From NCBI RefSeq assembly GCF_900149685.1, contig NZ_LT702999.1, positions 310,001 through 374,000 of the forward strand: DNA of 64,000 bases. Direction: 5' to 3'. Source of the DNA: Erythrobacter sp. Alg231-14. Lineage in GTDB: Bacteria > Pseudomonadota > Alphaproteobacteria > Sphingomonadales > Sphingomonadaceae. How positions within the stretch are numbered: the stretch's first letter is position 1; each line of letters opens with the position of its first letter. Below, piece after piece: positions 17,988 to 26,618 of the stretch. Position numbers and translations under genes: made by a program. The notes beneath the pieces are model-generated. The model made no database searches, was not told the origin of the DNA, and saw nothing but the letters and a program-made list of their open reading frames with translations.

Positions 17988-18554
17988 ATGCCTATCCCTA
18001 CAAAGCCACTTAAGACCGCCCTTCTCGCTGCTGTGGCTGCGACAACTGGTTTGGCGGCGATTGCCACCACGCCGGTATCCGCGCATCACCACAACTCGGC
18101 GAACCAATCGCCGAACATTGTGCAAACCGCACAAAGCACCGGCGTCCATGAAACATTGGTCGCAGCAGTTGTTGCCGCCGATCTGGCGGGCACATTATCA
18201 AACCCCGGCCCCTTCACCGTGTTCGCGCCGACAGACACCGCTTTTGCTAAATTACCTGATGGCACCGTCGCAACATTGCTGCGTCCAGAGAACAAAGGTC
18301 AGCTAACTAACGTGTTGGTTTATCATGCAGTTTCCGGTTCGGTGACGTCATCGGATTTGGTCAACCTGATCAACCGCCACGGCGGCGAAGCCACCATCGA
18401 AACGCTGGCTGGCGTTGAGCTTACGGCACGGCTTTCGGGTGATACGATTGTTATCACTGATGCCGCAGGCCGGGCCACCGCAGTGACCACAGCCGACGTG
18501 AACACATCAAATGGAATTATTCACGTGACTGATGGCGTCTTTCTGCCGGGCTGA
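17988..18554 (+). CDS. Secreted fasciclin (FAS1) domain protein
   Basis: A 188-residue exported protein. A signal peptide spans residues 1-31 (cleavage near VSAHH). One FAS1 domain covers about 45-188: FTVFAPTDTAFAKLP, the H-box-like NVLVYHAVSG, and IIHVTDGVFLPG at the end. FAS1 proteins act in adhesion or on the cell surface; the mycobacterial homologues MPT70/MPT83 are targets of SigK. It lies 161 bases after the anti-sigma gene, with AAGGAG before its ATG and a terminator after it. Confidence 0.93.
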   Translation: MPIPTKPLKTALLAAVAATTGLAAIATTPVSAHHHNSANQSPNIVQTAQSTGVHETLVAAVVAADLAGTLSNPGPFTVFAPTDTAFAKLPDGTVATLLRPENKGQLTNVLVYHAVSGSVTSSDLVNLINRHGGEATIETLAGVELTARLSGDTIVITDAAGRATAVTTADVNTSNGIIHVTDGVFLPG

Positions 18555-18626
18555 ACCGTAGCTTTGCTTAGATAGCGCCGCTCTGCCGTTCCCCTCCCAA
18601 TTACAAGGGGTGGCGCTACATCCCGA

Positions 18627-18664
18627 CCCCGTCCGATGCTCCTCCAAGTATCGGGCGGGGTTTT
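18627..18664 (+). terminator. Terminator after the fasciclin gene
   Basis: Eleven-bp arms (18627-18637 and 18650-18660, one G-U pair), a 12-base loop and TTTT. It separates the fasciclin gene from the minus-strand genes beyond. Confidence 0.85.
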
Positions 18665-18677
18665 AACTTTCATGGGT

Positions 18678-19012
18678 TCAATTCGTGGGAATCCAGCGAC
18701 TCATCTTCACGTTGAGCATATGGATCAGATTTGGATCCATGAGCTCAAAACCATCGGGAATATCAAGAACAACCAGCCGCTTGTCCTTCAACGCAGCGCG
18801 ATGCTTGTCTTGCAACTTCTTGCGGTGAGGACGCTCCATCACAAAGATATAGTCCGCCCATTCGATCAATTCGTCGGACAATGGCGTTTCGGCGTCTCTG
18901 TTTGTGCCCGCAGACATCGTGCAGATACCTGGCAGATCAGCAAAGATTGCTCAGCCGTCGGGGTACGCAGCCGGTTCTGGCTGCATACAAACAAGTAATT
19001 GCGTTCTACCAA
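18678..19012 (-). pseudogene. Predicted protein tyrosine phosphatase (COG4551-like), one-base frameshift
   Basis: The N-terminal half reads NYLFVCSQNRLRTPTAEQ from a TTG at 19012 (preceded by GGAG) directly after the clpX stop. The C-terminal half reads FADLPGICTMSAGTNRDAE and continues to the stop at 18678 (SDELIEWADYIFVMERPHRKKL). Both halves fit one roughly 111-residue low-molecular-weight phosphatase-like protein with a CSQNRLR P-loop, but they are in different frames: one base is missing near 18944-18948 (AEQ then TC then TTT). Either a real inactivating mutation or a sequencing error. If intact it would be cytoplasmic and encoded right behind clpX. Confidence 0.8.
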
Positions 19013-19030
19013 CAGGCTCCAGTGAGGGGG

Positions 19031-20293
19031 TTAAGCCGCCTCTTCCTTAGCCTCGCCGCCGTGAACTTGGATGGGTTCTTTTTTGCCCGCAACCACGTCT
19101 TCGTCGATCACGATCTCTGTTACACCATCCATGTCGGGCAAGTCGAACATCGTATCGAGCAAGATCGCCTCAACAATGGAGCGAAGTCCGCGAGCGCCTG
19201 TTTTGCGCAAGATTGCCTTTTCCGCGATTGCTTTGAGCGCCTCTTCGGTAAAGGTCAGCTCAACATCCTCAAGCTCAAACAGCTTGGCATATTGTTTTGC
19301 CAAAGCGTTTTTCGGCTCCCTCAAGATCGTAACCAGAGCATCGACATCAAGATCATGCAGCGTTGCGATGACCGGCAAACGGCCAACGAATTCAGGGATC
19401 AGGCCAAATTTCAGCAGATCTTCTGGTTCGCTCTGCTCAAGCAGTTCACCAATATTGCGCTTGTCCGGGTCGGCAACATGCGCGCCGAAACCGATGGAGC
19501 GTTTTTGCAGACGGTCCGCGATGATCTTATCAAGACCCGCAAACGCGCCGCCGCAAATGAACAAGATGTTGGTCGTGTCCACTTGCAAAAATTCCTGCTG
19601 AGGATGCTTGCGGCCACCTTGTGGCGGCACCGACGCGGTCGTGCCTTCCATAAGCTTCAGCAATGCCTGCTGCACACCTTCACCCGAAACATCGCGCGTG
19701 ATGGATGGATTTTCTGCCTTACGCGTGATCTTATCAATTTCATCGATGTAGACGATGCCATGCTGTGCCTTCTCGACGTTGTAGTCGGAGGATTGCAGCA
19801 GTTTAAGAATGATGTTTTCAACATCTTCACCGACATAACCCGCCTCGGTTAGGGTCGTCGCATCGGCCATTGTGAACGGCACATCAAAAGTGCGCGCCAA
19901 TGTTTGGGCCAGCAAAGTCTTACCCGTACCGGTTGGGCCAACCAACAGGATGTTGGATTTCGCCAGTTCGACTTCGCCCGATTTACCCGAATGTTTCAGG
20001 CGCTTGTAATGGTTGTGAACCGCCACGGACAGGTTCCGCTTCGCAGAGTTCTGACCGATGACATAATCATTGAGTGTCGCAAAAATCTCCGACGGCGTAG
20101 GGACTTCGCCCTCTTTCTTGCCGGCGATCCCTGCTTTTGTCTCTTCGCGGATGATGTCATTGCACAGCTCAACGCATTCATCACAGATGAAGACCGTAGG
20201 CCCTGCGATCAATTTGCGCACTTCGTGCTGAGACTTGCCGCAGAAGCTGCAATATAGGGTGCTTTTGCTGTCAGATCCGCTCAATTTGGTCAT
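19031..20293 (-). CDS. clpX: ATP-dependent Clp protease ATPase subunit ClpX
   Basis: A 420-residue AAA+ unfoldase that feeds substrates to ClpP. An N-terminal zinc-binding domain (CSFCGK and CDECVELC, residues about 15-45), Walker [16 protein letters not shown], Walker [10 protein letters not shown], the pore loop GYVGEDVE, sensor GARGLRSI and the ClpP-binding IGF loop (RSIGFGA) are all present. In alphaproteobacteria ClpXP degrades CtrA. Start: ATG at 20293 (MTKLSG) with GAGGA eight bases upstream. clpP lies 251 bases upstream on the same strand. Confidence 0.97.
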   Translation of the reverse strand: MTKLSGSDSKSTLYCSFCGKSQHEVRKLIAGPTVFICDECVELCNDIIREETKAGIAGKKEGEVPTPSEIFATLNDYVIGQNSAKRNLSVAVHNHYKRLKHSGKSGEVELAKSNILLVGPTGTGKTLLAQTLARTFDVPFTMADATTLTEAGYVGEDVENIILKLLQSSDYNVEKAQHGIVYIDEIDKITRKAENPSITRDVSGEGVQQALLKLMEGTTASVPPQGGRKHPQQEFLQVDTTNILFICGGAFAGLDKIIADRLQKRSIGFGAHVADPDKRNIGELLEQSEPEDLLKFGLIPEFVGRLPVIATLHDLDVDALVTILREPKNALAKQYAKLFELEDVELTFTEEALKAIAEKAILRKTGARGLRSIVEAILLDTMFDLPDMDGVTEIVIDEDVVAGKKEPIQVHGGEAKEEAA

Positions 20294-20544
20294 TCCTATT
20301 GTCCTCAAATCCGGCCAACGCATGCGAAGATGGGCGCGCGCGGATTCGGCAAGTGTATCCTCACTGCCAGATGAATCAACATATGGCTGAGGGTTTTGGG
20401 TCCAGTTAAGTGCTTTTCATGCACCATTATTGCCTGAATAGCGCATGATGCCTGAAGGATTGGTAAGGACGTCCCGAGTTGGGCCGGTTTTTCAGAAGGC
20501 GTTAGCGCGCCGATCAACGATCAAGCCCGCCACCCCAAGCACAA

Positions 20545-21249
20545 TCACTCAGGAGCGCCGCCCGAACCTTTTTCATCTTCGGATTCTTCTGATTCCGGTC
20601 GTGTTTCAAACACTTTGTCAACCAGACCGAATTCCTTGGCCTCTTCCGCCTCAAGGAACGTGTCGCGGTCCATCGCATCTTCGATAACCTTCAACGTCTT
20701 GCCCGTGTATTTCACATACAGATCGTTCATCCGGGATTTGATGCGCAGAATTTCGCGCGCCTGAATTTCGATATCCGACGCCATGCCGCGCGCACCGCCT
20801 GAAGGTTGGTGGATCATGATCCGTGAATTGGGCAATGCTACGCGCATGCCAGGCTCACCGGCCGCCAAAAGAAAGCTGCCCATCGACGCCGCTTGTCCCA
20901 TGCACACCGTCGAAACGCGTGGTTTGATGTATTGCATCGTATCATGGATCGCCATGCCGGCGGTGACCACGCCACCGGGCGAATTGATGTACATCGAAAT
21001 GGGTTTGGATGGATTTTCGCTTTCAAGGAACAACAATTGTGCCGTGATCAGCGACGCCATGCCGTCTTCGACTTGGCCGGTCACAAACACGATGCGTTCG
21101 CGCAAGAGCCGCGAGAAAATGTCGAAGCTGCGTTCACCGCGGCTGGTCTGTTCAACCACCATCGGCACCAATGCGCCGGTCAATGGATCGGTCGTAAACT
21201 GACCCTGTGTGCCGTGAGTTTCGCCATCATTGCCGAACAAGTTGATCAT
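20545..21249 (-). CDS. clpP: ATP-dependent Clp protease proteolytic subunit ClpP
   Basis: A 234-residue serine protease subunit. Catalytic Ser in [12 protein letters not shown], His in [10 protein letters not shown] and Asp in [10 protein letters not shown] are present. The N-terminal extension (about 20 residues before [18 protein letters not shown]) and an acidic C-terminal tail ([15 protein letters not shown]) are longer than in E. coli. AAGGA eight bases before ATG 21249 supports the start. A heat-shock-type promoter is visible just upstream. Confidence 0.97.
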   Translation of the reverse strand: MINLFGNDGETHGTQGQFTTDPLTGALVPMVVEQTSRGERSFDIFSRLLRERIVFVTGQVEDGMASLITAQLLFLESENPSKPISMYINSPGGVVTAGMAIHDTMQYIKPRVSTVCMGQAASMGSFLLAAGEPGMRVALPNSRIMIHQPSGGARGMASDIEIQAREILRIKSRMNDLYVKYTGKTLKVIEDAMDRDTFLEAEEAKEFGLVDKVFETRPESEESEDEKGSGGAPE

Positions 21250-21277
21250 GAATGCAGTCCTTTTAATTCCGAATGAA

Positions 21278-21308
21278 ACATGTCGGACGCGCCCGCCACA
21301 GTTTCAAG
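21278..21308 (-). promoter_or_regulatory. Candidate RpoH (sigma-32) promoter of clpP
   Basis: On the minus strand CTTGAAA (21308-21302), a 16-base spacer and CGACATGT (21285-21278) match the heat-shock pattern CTTGAAA / CCCCATNT. The predicted start would leave a leader of about 20 bases before clpP. rpoH itself lies at 9363-10265. Confidence 0.55.
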
Positions 21309-21317
21309 GGGGCGCAG

Positions 21318-22619
21318 CTATACCTTTGGGGAAAGCTTTGCCGATTGTCCCGATTTTGTCGCGCTTTTTGCCACCAGATTGGTCCGTTCGGGAAAGAACG
21401 CGCCCAAAAGGCCCGGTTGTTTGCGCACTTGAACCACATCTGTCTTGCCGTTGAACAGCAATCGGATGAGGCCGAACCGTCGCACGACCCCTTCGTGAAT
21501 GGCAATGACAGTGGCGGCGGCCACAATGGTGAGTATCGCAAATTCAATCCCAATCGGCCAATCCACATCGACCAACATCCGCCCGTAAATATACACGAAA
21601 CAATGGTGGAACAGGTACATCGACAGCGCACAATCGGCGAGCCACGTGGTGCGCGGACCACCTTCGTTAAAGAAGCGGTGGAAGAATTGTAGGATGAACA
21701 GAACCAAGGTCCAGATCGATAGCTGATTGAGGAACAGCATGGTCAAGCCGACCACAAGAGTTTGATCCGGGTTTGCATAGGGTTGGAAATAGAGCGCCGC
21801 GGCAGCGGCAAGCGGCATCCACCACCGCCATTGAACCAACGCGTTGAGCAATCGCGGCGACAAAGCGGCCATCACACCGATGACAAAGAACGGAAATTCG
21901 CCTGTCAATTTGTACCAGCTTTGAAAGCCCGGCACGATCAGATCGTATGCTCCAGGCACCATACTGGCAGAGGCGTAATTCGCCGTGTTGGCCGCCGCGA
22001 GGACGATCAAGCCGAATGCAAAAGGCACAGTGCCCGCAATCAATCCCCCAAACCAATCCGCCACAGAAACAGCGAATCCACGCGCCCTTGAATTCGTCGG
22101 GACAATGGTTTGAACCGCCATCGCCAACACGAACATTGGGATCAAACTGACAAGGAACCACAGGTGCAATTGCCAAGTGCCCCCGACCCACATGTCGACA
22201 AAGGCGGGGGATCCGACCCAATCCAGAACACCAGTTGCGCCGCCTCCGTTGGATCCAGATGCATCAACCCAGCGTAGGTAGTGTTCGACCATGTTGAATG
22301 TCAGCGCCACGCCGATCAAAGGCACCGCGGTTCGCAAGAACCGGTTCCAAAGAAAGTCCCCTGCGCTGCGCCGCGACAGCAGCAAGACAGCAAAGAACCC
22401 ACCAACAAAGAAAAAGGTCGGCGTCACGAAAAGGTGAAATCCAAAAATCAACCAATCGAAGAAATCTGCGCGGGCCGTATTTGCAGTGATCCATGGCCGC
22501 GCAGGTGCGTAGACCGTGCCTGCATGCAATGCGACGGATAGGAACATCAGAACCGAACGCGCACCATCAATATCGTGATAGTGTTTGCGCGGTGCACCGA
22601 TCGTTTCAGGGGTCGTCAT
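21318..22619 (-). CDS. Acyltransferase family 3 (OpgC-like) membrane protein
   Basis: A 433-residue multi-pass inner-membrane protein with about ten hydrophobic segments. The start YHDIDGARSVLMFLSVALHAG matches the acyltransferase-3 family, with the conserved His of ALHAG, and FFFVGGFFAVLLLSRR follows. Relatives O-acylate sugars of glucans, LPS or exopolysaccharides using acyl groups moved across the membrane. The substrate cannot be told from the sequence. Ends 68 bases before clpP and is divergent from the amidase gene. Confidence 0.85.
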   Translation of the reverse strand: MTTPETIGAPRKHYHDIDGARSVLMFLSVALHAGTVYAPARPWITANTARADFFDWLIFGFHLFVTPTFFFVGGFFAVLLLSRRSAGDFLWNRFLRTAVPLIGVALTFNMVEHYLRWVDASGSNGGGATGVLDWVGSPAFVDMWVGGTWQLHLWFLVSLIPMFVLAMAVQTIVPTNSRARGFAVSVADWFGGLIAGTVPFAFGLIVLAAANTANYASASMVPGAYDLIVPGFQSWYKLTGEFPFFVIGVMAALSPRLLNALVQWRWWMPLAAAAALYFQPYANPDQTLVVGLTMLFLNQLSIWTLVLFILQFFHRFFNEGGPRTTWLADCALSMYLFHHCFVYIYGRMLVDVDWPIGIEFAILTIVAAATVIAIHEGVVRRFGLIRLLFNGKTDVVQVRKQPGLLGAFFPERTNLVAKSATKSGQSAKLSPKV

Positions 22620-22783
22620 CGGAAGGTGGCTCCAAAAGGGGCAATGTCGCGGTGTCTAATTTCGCAGAGCCATAGTGCAAAACCGTTACCAGCCGCTTTA
22701 CCGATCACGAGGCTCAGCTCACATATCCGCGCCTGTTGATCCGCCACTTGCCATGATGGCAGCATTTGTCGCAGGATGCTGAC

Positions 22784-24370
22784 ATGGACAAACAATCATT
22801 GATCACGCCTCTCTTCGCTGGCGCATTGCTCGCTTCAACCGCCCTAGTGACTGGCGCAATGCCCAGCTTCGCGAACGCTCAGGACAATCCACAATCAGAA
22901 GGTGACGCAGCCGAAGCGGTCGAACAATCGCAGATGCACACTTCTTTCGGTGAAACGATGGCGGTGACCGAATACATTCTGCGTATTCAGGCGCTCGACG
23001 ATAACGGCCCGATGTTGAACGCAGTGATTGATTACAATGTCGAAGCCCCTGTCGAGGCACGCCGTCTCGCATCAACCGGCATCCTGCGTGGGCGCAGCAT
23101 TCTGGTGAAAGACAATATTGAGACGAGCGAATTCGCCACAACAGCCGGAAGTTTGGCCTTGGCGCAAAACATGACGGCGCGCGATGCGCCACTGATCGCC
23201 AATATTCGCGCAGCGGGCGGAGTCATTCTGGGTAAGACGAACCTTTCCGAATGGGCGAATATTCGCAGCAACAATTCAACAAGCGGGTGGAGCGCGGTCG
23301 AGGGATTAACACGCAACCCCCACGCCGTTGATCGCAACACATGCGGATCATCATCAGGCAGCGGGGCAGCGATTGCCGCCGGTTTCGCATGGGCAGCGAT
23401 TGGGACCGAGACAAACGGGTCCATCACTTGCCCAGCCTCTATCAACGGGGTTGTCGGGTTTAAACCCAGTGTTGGCTTGGTCAGCAGAACCCATATTGTT
23501 CCCATTTCCTCCACCCAAGACACCGCCGGTCCGATGACAAAAAATGTCTATGACGCGGCTCTGTTGTTGTCGGCTATGTCCGGTGAAGACAGCGCAGACA
23601 GCGCCACGATCGGTGCACAGCGGATCACAGACTACACCGCTGGCTTGCGCGAATTTTCGTTGGAGGGTGTGCGGATTGGCGTGATGCGCGACCAAGTGGG
23701 CAGCAATGAATCGGTAGAAGCCGTTTTCAACGCCGCGCTCTCCGATTTGGAAGAGGCGGGTGCGATTTTGGTCGACATCAGCTTTGAACCGAATCCACAA
23801 ATGTATTCCGACAGCTTCACCGTGCTCCTATATGAATTGCGCGAAGAGATGGGCAAATATCTGGCTTCGATCCCAGAATTTGACGAAGGGGAAACTCCCC
23901 GTTCGCTCGCAGATATCATCGCATTTAACGACGCCAATGCAGCGACCGAAATGCGATGGTTCGATCAAGGTATCTTTCAAACCGCACAGGCAACCACAGA
24001 CCAAGAGACCTACGAAACGGCCCGCGCCAATGCCATTCGCATTGCAGGCGAAGAAACACTCGACGTGCTTCTATCGGACAACGACGTGCAGTTCTTGGTC
24101 GCGCCAACACGAGGCCCCGCTTGGATGAGTGATCTAGTGCTGGGCGATCATTTCAACGGGTCGATTGGTTTCGGATCACCCGCCGCCATTGCTGGGTATC
24201 CGCACCTAACTGTGCCGATGGGGTCGGTCGAAAACCTGCCTGTCGGCATCAGCTTTTTCGGCGCACAATGGGCCGATCACGATGTTTTGAAAGCCGGCGC
24301 CGCATATGAAAGGGCCCGGACAGCAACGCTGCCCGAGCCCTCATTTCGTCGTTGGAGACCGGCCCGATAG
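22784..24370 (+). CDS. Exported amidase-signature hydrolase
   Basis: A 528-residue protein with a signal peptide (about residues 1-32, ending near FANAQ). The amidase-signature triad is visible: Lys in GRSILVKDNIETSE, Ser in CGSSSGSGAAIAAG, and the second Ser in GTETNGSITCPASINGVVG. The family hydrolyses amides, here probably small amides or peptide amides in the periplasm. ATG at 22784 has AGGA upstream. Its last 20 codons overlap a strong hairpin that also serves as the trigger-factor terminator. Confidence 0.9.
   Translation: MDKQSLITPLFAGALLASTALVTGAMPSFANAQDNPQSEGDAAEAVEQSQMHTSFGETMAVTEYILRIQALDDNGPMLNAVIDYNVEAPVEARRLASTGILRGRSILVKDNIETSEFATTAGSLALAQNMTARDAPLIANIRAAGGVILGKTNLSEWANIRSNNSTSGWSAVEGLTRNPHAVDRNTCGSSSGSGAAIAAGFAWAAIGTETNGSITCPASINGVVGFKPSVGLVSRTHIVPISSTQDTAGPMTKNVYDAALLLSAMSGEDSADSATIGAQRITDYTAGLREFSLEGVRIGVMRDQVGSNESVEAVFNAALSDLEEAGAILVDISFEPNPQMYSDSFTVLLYELREEMGKYLASIPEFDEGETPRSLADIIAFNDANAATEMRWFDQGIFQTAQATTDQETYETARANAIRIAGEETLDVLLSDNDVQFLVAPTRGPAWMSDLVLGDHFNGSIGFGSPAAIAGYPHLTVPMGSVENLPVGISFFGAQWADHDVLKAGAAYERARTATLPEPSFRRWRPAR
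24311..24341. terminator. Bidirectional terminator at the amidase / trigger factor junction
   Basis: Fourteen-bp arms (24311-24324 and 24328-24341, two G-U pairs) with a 3-base loop. On the minus strand it follows the tig gene and is trailed by TTTC; on the plus strand it lies inside the last codons of the amidase gene. Confidence 0.55.
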
Positions 24371-24385
24371 GGCAGATCTGCCGAA

Positions 24386-25987
24386 TTAGTCAGCTTTCTT
24401 TGCCGGTGCCTTTTTTGCCGCTGGCTTCTTTGCAGGAGCCTTTTTGGCTGGGGCTTTTTTGGCAGCAGGCTTGGCGGCAGCCTTGGCCGGTGCTTTCTTA
24501 GCTGGAGCCTTCTTCGCAGGCGCTTTCTTAGCCGCAGGTTTTGCGTCCGCGTCGGCTTTCTTGGCCGGTGCTTTTTTCGCTGCTGGTTTCTTGGCCGGTG
24601 CCTTCTTCGCAGCCGCTTTCTTCTTTGGAGCAGCTTTGACTTTCTCGACCTCGGCTTCTTCGTCCGCTTCGATAGCCGCCTGCAATTCTTCGACAGTCAC
24701 TTCGCGTTCGGTCACGTCCGCTTTGTCAAAGAGAAAGTCGACGACCTTGTCTTCGTACAATGGCGCGCGCAATTGTGCCGCAGCCATCGGATCTTGCTGA
24801 ATATACTGCATGAACCGTTCGCGATCTTCTTCGCGATATTGCTGCGATGCCTGTTGGACCAACATCGACATCTCTTGCTGAGTGACTTCGACGCTGTTCG
24901 CTTGTCCGATTTCCGACAAGAGCAAGCCCAAACGCACGCGGCGTTCGGCAATGCCGCGGTAATCGTCTTTTTCTTCCTCGATCTGCTTCAAAGCCGCTTC
25001 GGGATCTTCTTCCTTCGTCGCTTCTTGCTGAAGCTGAGCCCAGATTTGTTCAAATTCCGCATCAACCATGGTCGCAGGAACTTCGAAGTCGTGGCCAGCA
25101 GCCAATTGATCCAACAACGAACGCTTCATTTGCGTGCGAGTGAGACCAGCGGTTTGCTGTTCCAATTGACCTGACATGATCTCACGCAGCTTGTCGATGC
25201 TGTCGAGGCCAAGGTTCTTGGCGAATTCATCGTCGATCTTGGTGTCGGTTTCTACCTTCACCGCTTTCACGGTTACGTCGAAAGTCGCTTCCTTACCGGC
25301 GAGGTGTTCTGCCTGATACTCCTCAGGGAATGTCACAGTGATGGTTTTTTCATCACCGGTCTTCGCGCCGACCAATTGTTCTTCAAAGCCTGGGATAAAT
25401 GTACCCGAACCGATGACCAAAGCTGCGTCTTCGGCGGCGCCGCCTTCAAATGGCTCCCCGTCAAGTTTACCAAGGAAGTCGATGATCAATTGGTTGCCGT
25501 CGGCAGCCTTCTTGGTTTTGGCCGCGTCTTTGTAGCTCTTGTTTTGACCGGCGATGCCTTCGATCGCTTCGTCGATTTGAGCGTCGGTCACTGGAACGAC
25601 CAGCTTTTCAAGCTTCAGATCGTCCGTGCTTGGCGCTTCAACAGTCGGGAGCACTTCGAGCTCAACCGAAATTTCTGCGTCTTTGCCTTCTTCGTAATCT
25701 TCGTTCAGCGAAATCGCAGGCTGCATTGCGGGACGAAGATCTTCGTCTTTCAGCAAACCGTCGACCGATTCGCGAATCGTATCGTTCAATGTTTGTGCGT
25801 GCAGCTGTTCGCCGTGCATTTTCTTGACGAGATTCGCAGGAACCTTGCCCGCCCGGAAACCAGGCATCTGCACTTGCGGTGCAACCTTCTTGATTTCTGC
25901 GTCAACTTTAGCGGCAATTTCGCCAGCCGTGATGGTGATCGAATAGGCGCGCTTGAGCCCTTCGTTTGTGGTCTGCTTGGTTTGCAT
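24386..25987 (-). CDS. tig: Trigger factor with a Lys/Ala/Pro-rich C-terminal tail
   Basis: A 533-residue ribosome-associated chaperone with peptidyl-prolyl isomerase activity. The ribosome-binding signature GFRAGKVPANLVKK (about residue 45), an FKBP-type domain (about 160-245, GSGTFIPGFEEQLVGAK) and the C-terminal chaperone arms are present to about residue 450. The last 83 residues (24389-24637) are an added tail of KKAPA/KKPAA repeats, strongly basic and histone-H1-like, absent from E. coli trigger factor. The tail may bind rRNA or other nucleic acid. Convergent with the amidase gene, 15 bases apart. Confidence 0.96.
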   Translation of the reverse strand: MQTKQTTNEGLKRAYSITITAGEIAAKVDAEIKKVAPQVQMPGFRAGKVPANLVKKMHGEQLHAQTLNDTIRESVDGLLKDEDLRPAMQPAISLNEDYEEGKDAEISVELEVLPTVEAPSTDDLKLEKLVVPVTDAQIDEAIEGIAGQNKSYKDAAKTKKAADGNQLIIDFLGKLDGEPFEGGAAEDAALVIGSGTFIPGFEEQLVGAKTGDEKTITVTFPEEYQAEHLAGKEATFDVTVKAVKVETDTKIDDEFAKNLGLDSIDKLREIMSGQLEQQTAGLTRTQMKRSLLDQLAAGHDFEVPATMVDAEFEQIWAQLQQEATKEEDPEAALKQIEEEKDDYRGIAERRVRLGLLLSEIGQANSVEVTQQEMSMLVQQASQQYREEDRERFMQYIQQDPMAAAQLRAPLYEDKVVDFLFDKADVTEREVTVEELQAAIEADEEAEVEKVKAAPKKKAAAKKAPAKKPAAKKAPAKKADADAKPAAKKAPAKKAPAKKAPAKAAAKPAAKKAPAKKAPAKKPAAKKAPAKKAD

Positions 25988-26057
25988 AGGATTTACACTA
26001 AAGCCTTCTTGAGCAAGGTATCACATAGTCCGAATATACACCGCCGCCGGGGCGAAT

Positions 26058-26142
26058 TGGTGCGGGCGAAGGGACTCGAACCCCCACATCTTACGATACT
26101 GGTACCTAAAACCAGCGCGTCTACCAATTCCGCCACGCCCGC
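26058..26142 (-). tRNA. tRNA-Leu (anticodon TAG)
   Basis: An 85-base cloverleaf with encoded CCA. Acceptor arms GCGGGCG and CGCCCGC pair, the anticodon stem CTGGT/ACCAG encloses TTTAGGT (anticodon TAG), there is a long variable arm as in class II tRNAs, and the T arm reads GGGGGTTCGAGTCCC. Confidence 0.95.
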
Positions 26143-26280
26143 AGCCCCGAACGAAGCCGCGCGGGAGAGCCTAAAAGCCCAACCCGCGCGTATAACGTAG
26201 CGGGCCTGTATCGCCGCTTGGATGAAAGGGCAAGTGGAACGCGCTTGTTTCGCGTGCATCACACGATTAAAGGGCCGGAT

Positions 26281-26565
26281 ATGAGCGAAGAAACAAAAAA
26301 CGACACCCCGCCCGATCACCTTTCGGTTAATCCACGCAGCCCGCATTTCGATGCGGAAACGTTGCAGCGTGGAATCGGCATCCGTTTTAAGGACCGCGTG
26401 CGGAACGATATCGAAGAATATTCTATCACCGAAGGCTGGGTCCGTGTCCAAGCGGGCAAAACTCTCGATCGCAAAGGTCAGCCGCTGACCATCAAGTTGA
26501 CCGGCCCGGTTGAAGCCTGGTTCGAAGACTTGGGCGACAATCCCCCTATTGCCAAAAAGGACTAA
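26281..26565 (+). CDS. DUF3297 family protein
   Basis: A 94-residue acidic soluble protein matching the DUF3297 family of small proteobacterial proteins (NPRSPHFDAETLQRGIGIRF and VQAGKTLDRKGQPLTIKL). No function is known. The start ATG at 26281 gives MSEETKND. It precedes der on the same strand by 53 bases. Confidence 0.8.
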   Translation: MSEETKNDTPPDHLSVNPRSPHFDAETLQRGIGIRFKDRVRNDIEEYSITEGWVRVQAGKTLDRKGQPLTIKLTGPVEAWFEDLGDNPPIAKKD

Positions 26566-26618
26566 AGGGGCTGCTCGCTTGCCATGTGGCGAGTGAAGCG
26601 CCACTTTTCGTGCAAGTT

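Noticed and set aside
18881..19852. A 323-codon frame on the plus strand
   Set aside because: It runs antisense through clpX; the protein has no family features and the clpX frame is unmistakable.
25304..26200. A 298-codon plus-strand frame
   Set aside because: It is antisense to trigger factor and crosses the tRNA-Leu gene.
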